Shown piece by piece: positions 40,269 through 63,175 of a DNA stretch of 64,000 nt. The translations under genes and the position numbers were made by a program. The notes beneath the pieces were generated by a model. The model was not told the origin of the DNA and did not search any database. It saw only the letters and a program-made list of their open reading frames with translations. Positions within the stretch are counted from its first letter, which is position 1. Each line of letters starts with the position of its first letter. The stretch is from Tenrec ecaudatus (taxonomy: Eukaryota; Chordata; Mammalia; Afrosoricida; Tenrecidae), in the NCBI RefSeq assembly GCF_050624435.1, contig NC_134546.1, positions 16,143,001 to 16,207,000 of the forward strand, read 5' to 3'.

Positions 40269-40504
40269 TGTTTTTCTCCCTGTGCCTGGGTCCTTACAAA
40301 GCCTTGGACTGTCCGGACCCTCGATAAGCTCTCTGAATGCCAACCAATCACACCCGTTTGGGCTGTACCCGCCTGCTGGTCTTCATAAGCCTTTGTAAAG
40401 GAACACTTCTCTGGGGCACTTTGTCTCGGCTGCTGGACTCTGTACTTCCCTGTAATAAACGCTTTATTTTTAGTTTCTATCAGACTTGTAGTTCTTTCAC
40501 GACA
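40269..40504 (+). mobile_element. Solo LTR related to the LTR at 26,317
   Basis: It starts TGTTTTTCTCCCTGTGCCTG, has CTGTAATAAACGC as poly(A) signal and ends in CA. It shares the order of landmarks with 26,317-26,783 apart from the SINE there. No polypurine tract or internal region is next to it. Its ends are approximate. Confidence 0.65.
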
Positions 40505-40805
40505 GCAGCCCTGTGTACTAACCTCCACCTCGGAGAGTCCTTCCCACTCCTAGCCTGCCTTCCCCATGCACTGGGTTCCTAAACTGCCAGTTTATTGTTG
40601 GGAAGAGAAAGAAACCATCCAATGAAGAAGCTGTTTCTCAACCCCCTCCCCCACTGCCATGAGAGGACTGTAGGAACTGCTTAAAGTTTACAGCCTCACC
40701 TCTGACTCCTAAATGATTAATTCTATGAACTAATGCATCATTCCTGCCAAAAGAGATTGATTCAGAGTGATGCTATTTCTGAGAATGTATTACCTGGACA
40801 TCTGT

Positions 40806-40905
40806 TTTAAGAAGATTTAGGGCAATGAATGTACAAATGTGCTCTGCACAATTGATGTATGTATGGATTGTGATAAGAGTTGTATGAGCCCCCAATAAAA
40901 CAATT
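40806..40905 (+). mobile_element. LINE 3' unit, short 3'-end copy
   Basis: GGGCAATGAATGTACAAATG through TGAGCCCCCAATAAAACAAT with an A-rich tail. Confidence 0.9.
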
Positions 40906-40929
40906 ACTTTAAAAAAAAGAAAAAAAATG

Positions 40930-41025
40930 ATAATGGCCACAAGTGTACGAATGTGCTTGACCCGATGGATCGATGTAAGGATTGTGATGAGTTGTATGAG
41001 CCCACAATAAAATGATTTTTTAAAA
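40930..41025 (+). mobile_element. LINE 3' unit, second short copy in tandem
   Basis: ATAATGGCCACAAGTGTACG to GAGCCCACAATAAAATGATT. It directly follows the previous copy's A-tail, so it is an insertion into a poly(A) tract or a tandem copy. Confidence 0.88.
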
Positions 41026-42707
41026 GATTTAAACAGTATATTTAGTCAGATGGTTATCATAACTCCATAATGACAAATTAAATAAAGACCTGCATGGCAT
41101 CTAGGTTTGAACCCTTGGAGACCTGTTGAGCTATCTGGCAATGCCTCCCACTATTGCTCTCTCCCTGCCCCACGGCAACCTCTTTATGAGGGTGAATTTT
41201 GTGGCTGTGGTCCAGCTAGTTCAGAAGTGTTGACCAGGAGAGCCCTTTCCATTTTGACACATTCTACTCAAACCCAGACCTGCCTTCTCCTTCAGAGATC
41301 ATTTATGCTGACCAACACTGACAACCAGCTCCCGGTTGAACTAACATTCTCAAGTCTTTTGCACCCACTGGAGATTCTGTGTGGAGCCCCCTGCCCCCAT
41401 GTCTGTGTGGACGCTGCCTTTTCTGCCCTCCCCTAAACAGATGTAAGGACCAAGATGAACCTCTCCTGGTTCTTTTAACCGCAGCACACCGAGGTGTTTT
41501 GATTTTTCATGTCTCCTCACGCGAGTGTATGTTTATAAAGTCTAGAATAAGTTTGCATATACAGTCCCTAGTGTAGACACTAGCACAAAGGGATGGAAAA
41601 ATGCTTATTAACTGCAAAAAGCCACACATCCTTAGCAAAATTGGCTTTTGGGGACTAGTTACGTGAGCAAGTGAGCAAGAGTTTGTTTTTCTTATAGAAC
41701 AAATGCCTTCTTTAGCACTGGCCTCAAATAAAGGCCCTAAAGTGGCATATTTCACCAATCCAAGTATTTTTCTCATCTGAAAACCCTTAATATTTCAGAT
41801 CCATAAGCAGGTCTCTAGATCATCAAGGCAAAGTTAAAAACAGTGAGCTGTTTGTTAACAGGAAACATGTTTCATAATTCAAGAAACAAATGGCTCTGTG
41901 AATATGTATCTTAACCTCAGAAATCTTCATGTGCAATGCATTCTGGTAAGAGCTCAGTGATACTGCTAAGGAGTCAAGTTATGATTCTGATACTTAAGAA
42001 ATGCCATTGCACACTGGGGGTAATTACCAAAGAATATGCCAGAGATACTAACAAAGTTTGTGTTCAAACTATAATCTATTGAACTTGCTCTCCTCTCTGC
42101 TTATTACTCGATCACCCTGTCGATTGGTTTTGTCCATCCTAGGACAGCTGAGAGCTCCTTAGGAATGTCAGCTGAGAGAAAAGAAGTTGGAAGACTAATA
42201 TTTTCCCAACCTATCCTTAAACAATCTCATTAACCTACCACGATAAAGAGCCCTTTGTAAGGAAATCGTGTTTATCTAACCTATTTGTAGGTGCTCTGCA
42301 CTTGCTGGGCCTCTGGGTGTAAGGGCTGGGAGGGAGGCATAGAAATGGTCTGTGAAGGAAACGGATGTCCGCGTCTGATCAGTACACATGTCAACAGGCA
42401 AAGGACTCTCCTGATCAAAGGTTCTGGACTAACTGCACAACAACAAAGTCCTCAGAGTCAGCCCGTGTCACTGGCCATCTCCTTATGGAAGTCCAGCTCG
42501 CTGCTGTCATCTTCAGCCCTGTCGCCTCCGAAGACACTCCGAGTCCACCTTGTTGTGCTGCTTGGGAGGCCACTTGGTTGTCCTCTCCAGAGGATGAAGA
42601 ACCATAATTGAACTTCCGAAGATTTAGAAACTCTCCATGTTTATTTATCTTGTTATTTGTTATCTTTATTTTCTGAATTCCAAGAATAATTAGCAATAAA
42701 GTTGTTT
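41026..42707. other. Intergenic, unassigned, possible old retroelement
   Basis: Open frames at 42,291-42,696 on both strands have no recognisable domain. An AATAAAG near 42,693 follows an A/T-rich stretch, which could be a retroelement end. No confident call. Confidence 0.35.
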
Positions 42708-42755
42708 TATTTTTTTAATCATTTTATTAGGGGTTCATACAACTCTTAATCGAGT
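42708..42755 (-). mobile_element. LINE 3' unit, minimal 3'-end copy
   Basis: ATTTTATTAGGGGTTCATACAA preceded by a T run; about 45 bp. Confidence 0.8.
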
Positions 42756-44529
42756 TGTTTTAAAAGGCCTGTCATAACCAAAATAGGGGGACCTGGGCAT
42801 GTGGATCTCACTTGACAGGAGTTTGGTACAGAGATGTAACTTCAGAGAAAATGCTGGCAGGAACTGAAGGATTGAGAAGCAGGCCGGCCCTCTAAGAGAA
42901 GGAAGACATGAACACAGGACAAATGGTCCAACAGGACCCTAGAAACATCCGATGGGTCAGCCCTTTTGATTTCACACTTCCTCATTAGTCCTACAAAGAG
43001 CCACACCAGAGTGACAGTTCCCAAGGACAAATCGGAAGAGGGCACACTAAAACCAGGCCAAAAGGAGATGAGAGGAACTCTGGAAGACAGAGCAACGAAG
43101 GGCATTGCGATACAACAATCGTATTAGCAATCAATGATTGACACATGGACACACAGGTATATAGAAATGACAAAGAAGTGTGGGAAGATGGAAGGTAGCA
43201 CACCCACCAGGAGATACGGATTTGGTTGTAAACATTTCTATATGCACAATTACAGACCCTTCACTGAAAGGAACATCAAGTTCTACATGGCTGGACCTTC
43301 ACTATAGACAGACAGCCACCCACATTCATAAGGGGACCCAAAAATTCTTTTGTCCAAAATGATCTCTACTCCTTGTCCTGGGCATTGCTAGACCCCACCT
43401 GGACAGACATATGAACACAGACTCCTCTAAGAGAGCTACAGAAGTCATTACCAGCCGTTAACATGTCAGAGTACAGCTATGCAACTTTTCAGCTTGATAC
43501 CCACTGTGGAAAAAGCGGCTGTAGAAATGGAATCCGACGAACTTGAAGGGAAAGATATTCGGGAGTCAGGGGGAAACCGGACCTTGGTCCTGAGCAAAAT
43601 AAGGTCCTGGGAAATGGTGGTACAGGGATGGAGAGTATGCCAGGACACGGAGGAAGGATTCAGAAATAGGTCATGAAAACTAACCTTATTCAAAAACAAA
43701 CATACTAACTAACTAACCTTATTCACCAATGGTGATCTTATCGACTTCCCCATATTGTCCATATACTTCCTACCTGCCTTAAATGTCTAGCAAACAGAGC
43801 TGACAGTGATCATGGAAACTCAAACTGGTGGAAGAAGGGAATGGACTGGCTAGTGTAATCAGAACAACAGGAATGCAAGCAGCTTCAGGCATGTTTATTT
43901 CCAGGGTTACAAGGGTGTCAGAACTCTCTGGCCATCCTCCGGGACGAGCAATGACCCCCAACCGCTCTGGAATCATCTCTTTCTAGCTTGTAATTCCTGT
44001 ACCATTATGATTCTTCCCCCCTCCTCTCCCCTCCTCATTCCTTCCTTGCTTCCCTTTTCTATTTTAGGCAGGGCTCTTGATTGGCCCAGCATGGAGCATG
44101 TCTGTGGTCTGCCACGTGGAACAGGGAAGGAGAAGCGGCTCTTCAAAGGAACGTGGAAGACGCTGCCAGTGAAGTGAAGAATGGACACCCAGCGACACAA
44201 ACAACACACAGGACAGCAGGCGAACACGGCCCCCTCTGCCCTCGCAGGAAGTCTCCGGCTTGAGAACAAAGGCTGCTGACTCTGGTTTAAAGTAGTACCT
44301 TCTCCAAGACTCTTATCTGAGGTGGCTCTAAACTGTCCCAGCCGGAAAAAGCTGGGACAGAGCTTTCAAGCACAGAAACACATTCTATTGCCAGAAGGAA
44401 ACAACCAATTAAAACCATGCGACAAAAATCAATGCTTTTTAACCTACGTCTTCCGTACTGTATAGGCTGGACCACAGGCAGTAGCAGAAAAACGGAGGGA
44501 AGATGGAAAGTGTCAGGGATTTTATCTCC
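42756..44529. other. Intergenic, unassigned
   Basis: No gene or confident repeat. The TAACTAACTAACC run near 43,707 is a minor simple repeat. Confidence 0.4.
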
Positions 44530-45000
44530 CTTGCACTCACAATGTTCCTGGAAGCAGCAGTCAAGAAGTAAAACCGCACACTGCATCGGTTAAATCCGCT
44601 GCAAGACACCTCTTAAAAGTGTTCAAAAGCAGAGCTAGCACTTTAAGGACTAAGGTGCACCTGAGCCAAGCCGTGGTACGTTTAGCTGACAATGAATAAG
44701 GAAGCCAGAAGAATGGATTCCTTTAATGATGGGTCTTGGTACAGAATACTGAATATGTCAGAAGGACAAACAACTCTATCTTGGAGGAAGGACATCCAGA
44801 ATGCTCTCTAGAAGCAAGAATTGGGACATCGTCAGGAGACCCGTTCCTGGACTAGAGCATCATGCTTGGCAGAGGGGAGCAGAGAAGAGAGAGGCTCTCA
44901 GTGAGACAGAGGGCACACAGTGCTGGCTCAACAACAAACTCGACAGAGCAGTGACTGGGAAGCCAGGCCAGGCCTCATCCTGCTGTATTTGGGGTGGCTA
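44530..45000 (+). mobile_element. RTE/BovB-like LINE, 3' ORF fragment
   Basis: Landmarks of the BovB-type 3' region occur in order: GGACTAAGGTGCACCTGAGC, ACAATGAATAAGGAAGCC, CTATCTTGGAGGAAGGACAT and GCATCATGCTTGGCAGAG. It stops before the RTE tail and carries no intact frame. Confidence 0.85.
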
Positions 45001-45537
45001 AGACACAGTACCTCCCAACAATAGGAGGGGCTCATCAGAGTCAGGCCAAAGGGTGGGCCGTTCAGGGAACTGCCTAGAAGTGAAGGGGCAGAAGGACTAC
45101 TGTTTTCTTGTTTCTTTTAGGGACTACAAAAGGCAAATCTGGATCGATTGCCAGCCTCTCCTCTGGAGTGATCACCGGTTAAATAACTCAAATGTGGCTA
45201 GGGGAAATGCAAGCCTGGGAGTTCCCAGCGAGGACAGGATTCCCAGCTGGCCTATAAAGCAGCTTCATACTCCTGGATAAAAACTGACGCATGCACGTGC
45301 ACACACCACTGCTTCTGCTCCCCGTGTTTGTGGCACACGGAAGACTCTCCCACTGGATAGCAGAACCTAGGAAGATAGAGAAAGCTGCTCTCTCCTTGCT
45401 CCATAGAGATTCTCTGGAATAGCCTTTAAGATGCAGGTCCTCCTTTCCCTTCCTCCTGGTCGTGTACAGTGCTGTGGCTTTTTGTCATGATTAAAATAAG
45501 ATTGTAATTGCCTTGCATTAACTGTAAAGCTCCGCAG
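45001..45537. other. Intergenic, unassigned
   Basis: Nothing recognised. Confidence 0.4.
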
Positions 45538-45985
45538 GAGCCCTGCTGCTATAGTGGGGAATGTGCTGGGCTACTACTCGCAAGGTCAGCAGTTTGAAAC
45601 CGCTAGTGGCTCCATGGGGTGAGATGAGGCTTTCTGTTCCCATCAAGATTTTATTTTATTTTTCACACCCCCAACCCCCGTTCCCATAGATAAAAATTAC
45701 AAAAACAAACGAAGACCTGAGCCCACCATTACTGAGTTGATTCTGACTCATAGTGACCCTATAACACAAAGTAGAACTGCCTTTGTGGGTTTCTGACTCT
45801 TTACATTTTCTCCCTGAGAGTGGCTGGTGGTTTCAAACTGCTGACCTTGCCGTTAGCAGCTCAACGCATAACCCGCTCATCGTAAAGATTTTTAGTGTAG
45901 GAAACCTACAAGGACGTTCTGTTTGGTCTATAGGGTTGCTATGAGTTGGGCTGGACCTGATGGCAATGAGCTTGGCTTTGGGGCT
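45538..45985 (+). repeat. AfroSINE split by another SINE
   Basis: The host SINE (plus) covers 45,538-45,650 and 45,886-45,985, with AGGAGCCCTGCTGCTATAG at its head and GGGTTGCTATGAGTTGGGC in its tail. A reverse SINE sits between the two parts. Confidence 0.85.
45722..45885 (-). repeat. AfroSINE inserted in a SINE
   Basis: Reverse copy from GAGTTGATTCTGACTCATAG to TCAACGCATAACCCGCTCAT, preceded by an A/T- and C-rich stretch that may be its tail (45,650-45,720). Confidence 0.88.
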
Positions 45986-46249
45986 TTGTAAGAGCCTCGG
46001 ACATGAAGCTTTACATTGCAGCATGTCAAGCAGGAAGAGGAAGTGCTTTCTTTACAGGGATTAATGAACTCTCCATTTGTCTTAGTCAGGGATTAAGCCA
46101 CAGAGCTGGGTCCCATGCCCACTCTGAAGAAGTCCCTGGGTGATGACAACAACCCACGTGTCAACCCTGCGTCTGAGTCAGGGCTTGCGGCCTCAGTTCG
46201 GAGTTCAGCTCAATGTAAAGAGAGACCGAATCCTCACGCCTGGACTGGT

Positions 46250-46825
46250 AGGTAACATCAGAGTTGGAGGTTGTCAAGGATTGCGTCTTGCTTGGACCCA
46301 CTATCGATGCTCATGGAAGCAGCAGTCTGGAGATCAATCGACACACTGCATGGGGGAATCTGCTGAAAGCGTTGAAAAGAATGTTACTCTGAGGACTTAG
46401 GAGTGCCTGACCCAAGCCACGGGGCCTTCGATCACCTCGTGTGCATGTGAACGCAGGACACTGAAGAAGAAGAGGCGCTGCATGTGAGTGTCAGTGCCGT
46501 CAAAGAACAGCGACGGCATGATGGACGGCTGGAAGAACCAACCGAGCTGGCCTGGAAGAAGGACAGGTGGAATCCTCCTGAGAGGCCAGGAGGGCGAGCC
46601 TTCATCTCATGTACTTAGGATAGGTTGTCAGGAGAGACGGGTCCCTGCAGAAGGACAGCAGGCTTGGCAGAGGAGCAGCAAGAAAGCAAGCAGGCCTCCA
46701 GGAGCAGGACGGACAGCGGCGATCACAATGGGACACAGGCAGAACAGCTGAGGGTGGACGGTGTGTCGTTTTATGACTCAGGGTCACTGTGAGTCAGAAC
46801 CAACCTGACAGCATCCAACATGTCA
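46250..46825 (+). mobile_element. RTE/BovB-like LINE, 3' end with its tail
   Basis: This is a second BovB-type 3' fragment: ATGCTCATGGAAGCAGCAGT, GCCTGACCCAAGCCACGGG, CATCTCATGTACTTAGGATA, then GCAGAAGGACAGCAGGCTTG. It runs into the 3' tail TGTGTCGTTTTATGACTCAGG / TCACTGTGAGTCAGAACC at 46,769-46,822. That tail is the same type found at the 3' end of the SINEs. Confidence 0.85.
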
Positions 46826-46879
46826 GGGATTAGAATCCCCTCCGGAGCGAGTTCTGTGCTAGGCAGAAGGGCAGGTTAA

Positions 46880-47370
46880 AGTGGGATACATTCTGAGTCT
46901 CCACTTTACTAGCTGGTGTCCATCAAGTCACCACTGTGGATTTCCTTGGGGACAGGGTCTGTTGAAAGTCATTGCTCTGTGTGTAAGAGTCATCTCAGAA
47001 GCAGAGGGAGAATCCCAGGACTCTCAAGGAAAAAAAGTCAGCAGAGAAGCAAGCTGGGGATCTCAGACTGAATAAAATGGTGGAGGCTGAGACCAGAGGC
47101 CGTACCACCAAGACCAGAGGCCGAAGCAAGGAGACCGTGAATCGGAGCAGAGGAGCAGCACAGACACCTTCAGACTGAGGCAGAGGACCAGGTAGTTTCC
47201 TGGCCCATGGCCATCAGAGGCTAAGGGGTCGCAGGGCCAAGAGGCTGAGGGCTGGAGAGACTGGAGTCCTGGCCGAGAAGAGATGGTTCTGTGTCCTCAG
47301 TGTTCATGTGGATCCTGACTTGTGGAAAGCCGCTAAGTTCCTTAATAAATCCCCTTATTTGTATCATGAG
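46880..47370 (+). repeat. Unnamed dispersed repeat candidate
   Basis: The block has the repeated phrase GACCAGAGGCCG and ends near AAGTTCCTTAATAAATCCCC followed by TTATTTGTATCATGAG. Its ending style resembles an LTR or LINE 3' end. I cannot name it. Confidence 0.35.
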
Positions 47371-48354
47371 AGTTCTGAAAGAAGGACGGGGAGGAAGGAC
47401 AGTCTGACCTCTGCCTTGAGACAAGAGGCCTTGGCTTGGTGGAGAGTGGAATCCCCCTTGTGTAGCTGTATGTTAGTAGCATCTGAAGTCATCTAACTTC
47501 ACTGGGAGAGAAGAATCATCATCCTCATCAACCCAAGACTGCTTCCTGTGAGAAGGTCTAACACACCTCCACTCTTCCACCCCACCCCCCTAACCAGCAC
47601 CCGCTGTCCATCCATCACATAGCACTCTCCACTTTCGGCTGGGCTTAGTAAACTGTCACAATGGCTACACAGAACTCATACAGCTTACTGAGAGTAAAAG
47701 CCCCATAAGGGAAGTAATAGGCTACAATTCAGGATCAGGATCAACTTGGAATCGACAGGAATTCAGGATAAAGCTCAATCTGAACAGCTTCCAACCAAGG
47801 GAACTAGCTCTCAGCTCTCAGCCTTGCTACCTGGCAGGTGAGCACAGACTCTGCCACCAGCTCCTGCTTGATCAGCCTTCTGCCACAAGGCCCTACTCAG
47901 GCAAATGCTAACAGACGTTGCCTCAACCATTAAGCACCTGGCAGCACCCTGTTCAGCCTACAGCAAGCCTCCATCTACCTGAATGCACTCACCTCTCTCA
48001 ATCCGTGGCAGTGAGTCCGCTGCAGCCACCTGGCTCTGGGGGCCAGGAGTCCACTGTAGCCATCGCGCACCAGTCTTCTGGCTCTTGCCGTGAGTGCTGT
48101 CTTGCAGGCTTATTCTCGCTCCGGTTTTATAGCTTTTAGTCTCGTGGATCTAGAAGGTTCCATAGGTCCACAGGAGGCACTCCATGCATGTCTCCTCATG
48201 GTAGTGAGGTCCCCTCTGCTCTGTGGGTCAGGTCTTTAGGACTAGCACGACGGCAGAAGTGTAGACCAGTCACCACAGCAGCTAACCAATCTCAAGCACC
48301 AGCTGCTCTCAGGGAAGAGAAGTCACCCACCGTACTCCCATTAACAATGGCTTG
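47371..48354. other. Intergenic, unassigned
   Basis: No gene recognised. Confidence 0.4.
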
Positions 48355-48437
48355 GAAGCTCACAGGGGCAGTTCTATAGGGCCCTGTTCTATCAGGACTG
48401 CTATGAGTCAGAATAGGCTCCATGGTAGCAAGTTTTG
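48355..48437 (+). repeat. AfroSINE 3' fragment
   Basis: CACAGGGGCAGTTCTATAGG through CTGCTATGAGTCAGAATAGG. Confidence 0.75.
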
Positions 48438-49451
48438 AGTCTACAAGTTTTACATGCCTTATGGGCAGAGCCAAATGTCCAACCTCTTTGCAAGATGTAG
48501 TCCAGCAGCAAATTATCCGGGTTAATGATAAACTCAGAGCCTGAAAAGCCGTATGTAAAGAGACACCACTGACCTGAAGGAACCCTTGATGGACCAAGCA
48601 AGCTTTGGGAGGCCCGCACAGGGCGATAACCAGGGGCCTCCCCCTGGAGCCAGTGTCCCAGTTTGGACTTCCCTCTTCCAAGCTCCCAACACATTTCTGC
48701 TTGCTAAAGATAGCCACTGGTGTTTGGTTTTTTTTTTTTTGACGGCTGCACTAAGAAGCAAAGACAGACTGGTTTAGACCAATTATAATTTCCTCCCAGG
48801 GATTGGGTGGACTGCGACCCGCGGATAACTGAGAGGATTTATTGTGGAAGAGGCTCTATATTGGGATAAGCAAGAGGATCTGTAGGACTCTTTATCCTGC
48901 CCAGCGCTGACTTCTCATTCATTCCCAGCGAAGATCCTTTTAGTTCCCCAATACGTTTTGTACCGAATTCTGATTATATTGCCCCTTAGTGCCTATGTCC
49001 TCCACTTTTCTCCCTGGTTATTCGTGGCTGTTCCCTTTTGCAGAAAAACCTAAAATTTTCATCACTCGGTGCCATTTCCTTCTCCTTTCCAATAATCTAG
49101 TCTGATTATTTCGTGCCATACTCCAAAGCTGTCACTACCGCATCTCCTCCACAGCTTCACCAAGAGCAAGCTACTGTGCCTCGCTTGCCAAGCAATTCGC
49201 AAGTGTTCAGTGTCGGGCATGAATCTCTAATGGCTCAGGGAACAAATGCGCCTGTCCCACTGTCAGGCCCTGTGAACCAGTACACAAACACAAACACTTC
49301 AATTCCCAGCCTTCAAAACTCTGGAATCCTTCCTGTCTCCACCCCTATCTTAATCACTCTATCTCCGAGGACTATAACTCCAGAGATAAAATTCCACTGC
49401 TTTTTCTCATGTTTCCTTTCCCAGTCTTTTCTGTGAACTGTTGTCTCTGAA
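48438..49451. other. Intergenic, unassigned
   Basis: Open frames on both strands at 48,292-48,777 lack any known domain. A T run at about 48,729 is a simple repeat. Confidence 0.4.
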
Positions 49452-49616
49452 GGAGCCTTGGTGGCATAGTGGGTTTCACCTCGGGTTCTTAAATGCAAGG
49501 TCTGCAGTTCAAAACTACCAACGGCTCCACAGTGGAAAGTGGAGACTTTCTACTCCTATGAAGATGTACCGCCTCGGAGAAACCCAAGGGCAGTCCTCTT
49601 TTCCACGAGGTAGAGT
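49452..49616 (+). repeat. AfroSINE-type SINE downstream of NFU1
   Basis: Plus copy from AGCCTTGGTGGCATAGTGGG to GGGCAGTCCTCTTTTCCACG. It lies about 550 bp beyond the NFU1 poly(A) signal. Confidence 0.88.
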
Positions 49617-50194
49617 GAGTGGAAAGAGTGGGTGGTTTTTGAATGACCACAGAAAAATCATGCACTATTCTGGCTGTCTGAAACAGCATCTCTGTGGAAG
49701 AAGCCACGCATACTTCCGTCATAGTAGAGAGCTGAGAGCCAGTACTGGAAGAAGAAGCATCTTCTCATCTCTTTTCCAGAGAAGTAAAACCTGGGTATGC
49801 TTGGGCATCCCCGCCCAAACTCACCTGTCTGATTTGTTACTTTTGTTTTTTTACTAAGAAATTAGGAGCTACTATACTACTTTTAACTGAGAATTGGTTT
49901 TTCTTTTTCAAAATTCAATTTTTTTCAGTAAAAATGTTTTCAAACATTTCACAAAAAGCTGTCATTTCATATTTTAGAAGGCATTCTCCCTTATGTGTTT
50001 CTGTATTAAAAAGTAAACACACTAGATGGGGAAATGTTTTTAAACCATTTCAGACATTATATAAAAGAGCTATGAAAAAGAAAAAATTAAAATATCCCTT
50101 GGGTAAAATCCACGAGTACAGAAGATGATTCAGGATTTATAAATAACTCATCTGAGTTAAGCAAACATACAGTATTTATAAAGAAAGGACATAG

Positions 50195-50200
50195 TTTATT
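50195..50200 (-). terminator. NFU1: NFU1 poly(A) signal AATAAA
   Basis: On the minus strand an AATAAA lies about 95 bases after the NFU1 stop codon. Cleavage would be expected 10-30 bases further on, near 50,170-50,185, giving a short 3' UTR of roughly 120 bases. Position and strand support it, but no transcript data are available. Confidence 0.7.
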
Positions 50201-50295
50201 AAGCTTCAAGTTCCTTAGCAGATTAATAATAAATGTTTAGTGTATATGTTATCAGGATATTTCTCTCTGTGGGCTCAAAGAAAGTCCATATTATT

Positions 50296-61448
<11,153 letters not shown>

Positions 61449-61562
61449 TATCCTCTGGCACAGTAGTTCAGCTAATCAACACAAGAGCAGTTCAAGGCCA
61501 TCAGCTGCTCCGAGGGAGGAAAGCTGTAGTCATCTACATCTGTAAAGAGTTACAGCCATAAC
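61449..61562 (+). repeat. AfroSINE, 3'-truncated
   Basis: CCTCTGGCACAGTAGTTCAG to CTGTAAAGAGTTACAGCC. Confidence 0.78.
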
Positions 61563-61569
61563 ACAAGAA

Positions 61570-61690
61570 TAGAGCCTGGGCTCTTAAAGGTTTGTCTTCA
61601 AACGAGCAGCCCCCTAAGTGAGGCATCAATAGTCCACAAGATAAAAGTACACCAGCCGGTGTGATCCAAGGATGGTGAAGAATAAAATCC
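61570..61690 (+). mobile_element. LINE 3' unit, internal fragment
   Basis: GGGCTCTTAAAGGTTTGTCT and AAAGTACACCAGCCGGTGTG correspond to the GGGTCTTAAAGG ... GAAGCACACCAGCCTGTG part of copies A and B, strongly diverged. It runs into the second LINE-like family. Confidence 0.65.
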
Positions 61691-61779
61691 AAATCCAAAG
61701 GAGGGAATGGTATCAGAGCTTAAATGTGAACACCCAATTTGCAGAAGGCAAGGATGACCGTGGGAACTCGGAATCCGGC

Positions 61780-62290
61780 TGCAGGTCCCTGTGTGAAAGA
61801 AGCCTCTGATGAACCCCTCCAATCATGGTTGAGAGAGATGAATAAATAGCCTTGCTATCAGACTGAGAAAGAATGTCACAAACGAGATCATGACAGATGT
61901 GATGAGGCTACAGCTTACCTCCCTTTGATCACTGATCTCCCTTTTGACTCATTTTAAAATTGTTCCACTTTTTAATACTTTCTGCTTTTTTCTTGATTGG
62001 GATTTTTACACCGCTTAATTTTGTTATTATTGTTGGTCATTTGTATGTAGGCGCTTCTTTTTTCCTTTGCGTTTATGAAGTCTGGGATGGGTGAAGCCAG
62101 AGAGACACTACCTGGATTAGGGGCTTACAGGGGACACGGGGTGGGGCCTGGGGGTTGGAGGAATGAGAAGCTAATACTGAACAGAAGAGGGAAGAAATGT
62201 TCTGAACTGATTATACAACTCTTTTTAATATGACTGAAGTATGGAAGTATATGTGAGCCATATGCCAATACAATGAGATTATATATTATA
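61780..62290 (+). mobile_element. Second LINE-like 3' family, copy 2
   Basis: Partner of 55,085-55,585, sharing the landmarks listed there. It ends GAGCCATATGCCAATACAAT. Confidence 0.65.
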
Positions 62291-62539
62291 AAATCGGAAA
62301 CCATAAGAAGTATTTCTACTCCGTCCTATAAGGTCCTATAAGTTGGATTTCCTCAAAGGCAACTAGTTGATTGTTTTTGGTTTTGGTAGTAATAACATGG
62401 CAAAATGTTACATTCTCTTCTTTTCAATGCCCCACATCTCTTAAAAATAATCAAGACTAATTCGTAATTTATAATAATAGCTAATATTTATTATTTGCTT
62501 ATGATCTAACAGAGTTATGGGCTGAGAATATGTTTATGT

Positions 62540-62665
62540 CTTTAATAACCATATTATTATTCTAACTTTATCAATGAAGAAACTACGGTTTATAAATGTT
62601 AAGTAACTTATCCAAGGTTATATAGTTAGTATTATAAAATGAGTATAAATTAGAACCTATGTAAA
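62540..62665 (+). repeat. MIR, ancient SINE
   Basis: TCAATGAAGAAACTACGGTT, GTTAAGTAACTTATCCAAGG and TTATATAGTTAGTA match the MIR core in order (GAGGAAACTGAGGC, TTAAGTAACTTGCCCAAGG, ACACAGCTAGTA). Confidence 0.8.
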
Positions 62666-62929
62666 TTACTTTATGGAATATTTTAAAACTATCTTAATTG
62701 GTTCTTTGCTTTTAGGGCCAAGAATAGATTGAGGATGACTTCATTAAAACAATAAAGAGGTAACTGGAGCTTTAATTTCCCATCTTGCTATTAGGAAAAC
62801 AAATAGCACAAAGGTAAAACTAGGACTTTAACAGCTTTCAAACCATAAAACAGCCCTCATTATTCATTATGAAAATAGGCCTTTTGAAAAATATATCATC
62901 CTAGAAGAGTATGCTTAAGTAGAGAGCAG

Positions 62930-63175
62930 TACTAAATAACAACTTAAATTTACTGAGAACTTCTCTTGTGGGACAGGGAGTCAGGCATTTTATAAGTTTT
63001 TCAGCTTTAATCCTTACATCCTCCCAAGAAGGAACGTCTTTATCTCACTTGACAAGTTAGAAAACTAAAGCTCATGATCAGTCCGCTAATTAAGAGACAC
63101 AACCAGGATTTAAACCTGACCAATTTTCACGCTCGGATTCTCGCAACCACTGTGCACACTGAGACTTCATACCTG
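62930..63175 (+). repeat. MIR, ancient SINE, longer copy
   Basis: TTTATAAGTTTTTCAGCTTT with AATCCTTACATCCTCCCAAG, then AAAACTAAAGCTCATG and CCAGGATTTAAACCTG, then CAACCACTGTGC, in MIR order. Its age fits a shared placental element. Confidence 0.78.

Noticed and set aside
42291..42696. Possible small gene with a downstream AATAAA
   Set aside because: Frames on both strands are similar in length, the protein has no recognisable feature, and the setting is repeat-rich.
48292..48777. 141-codon minus-strand frame
   Set aside because: It overlaps SINE tail sequence and frames on the other strand. No protein family was recognised.
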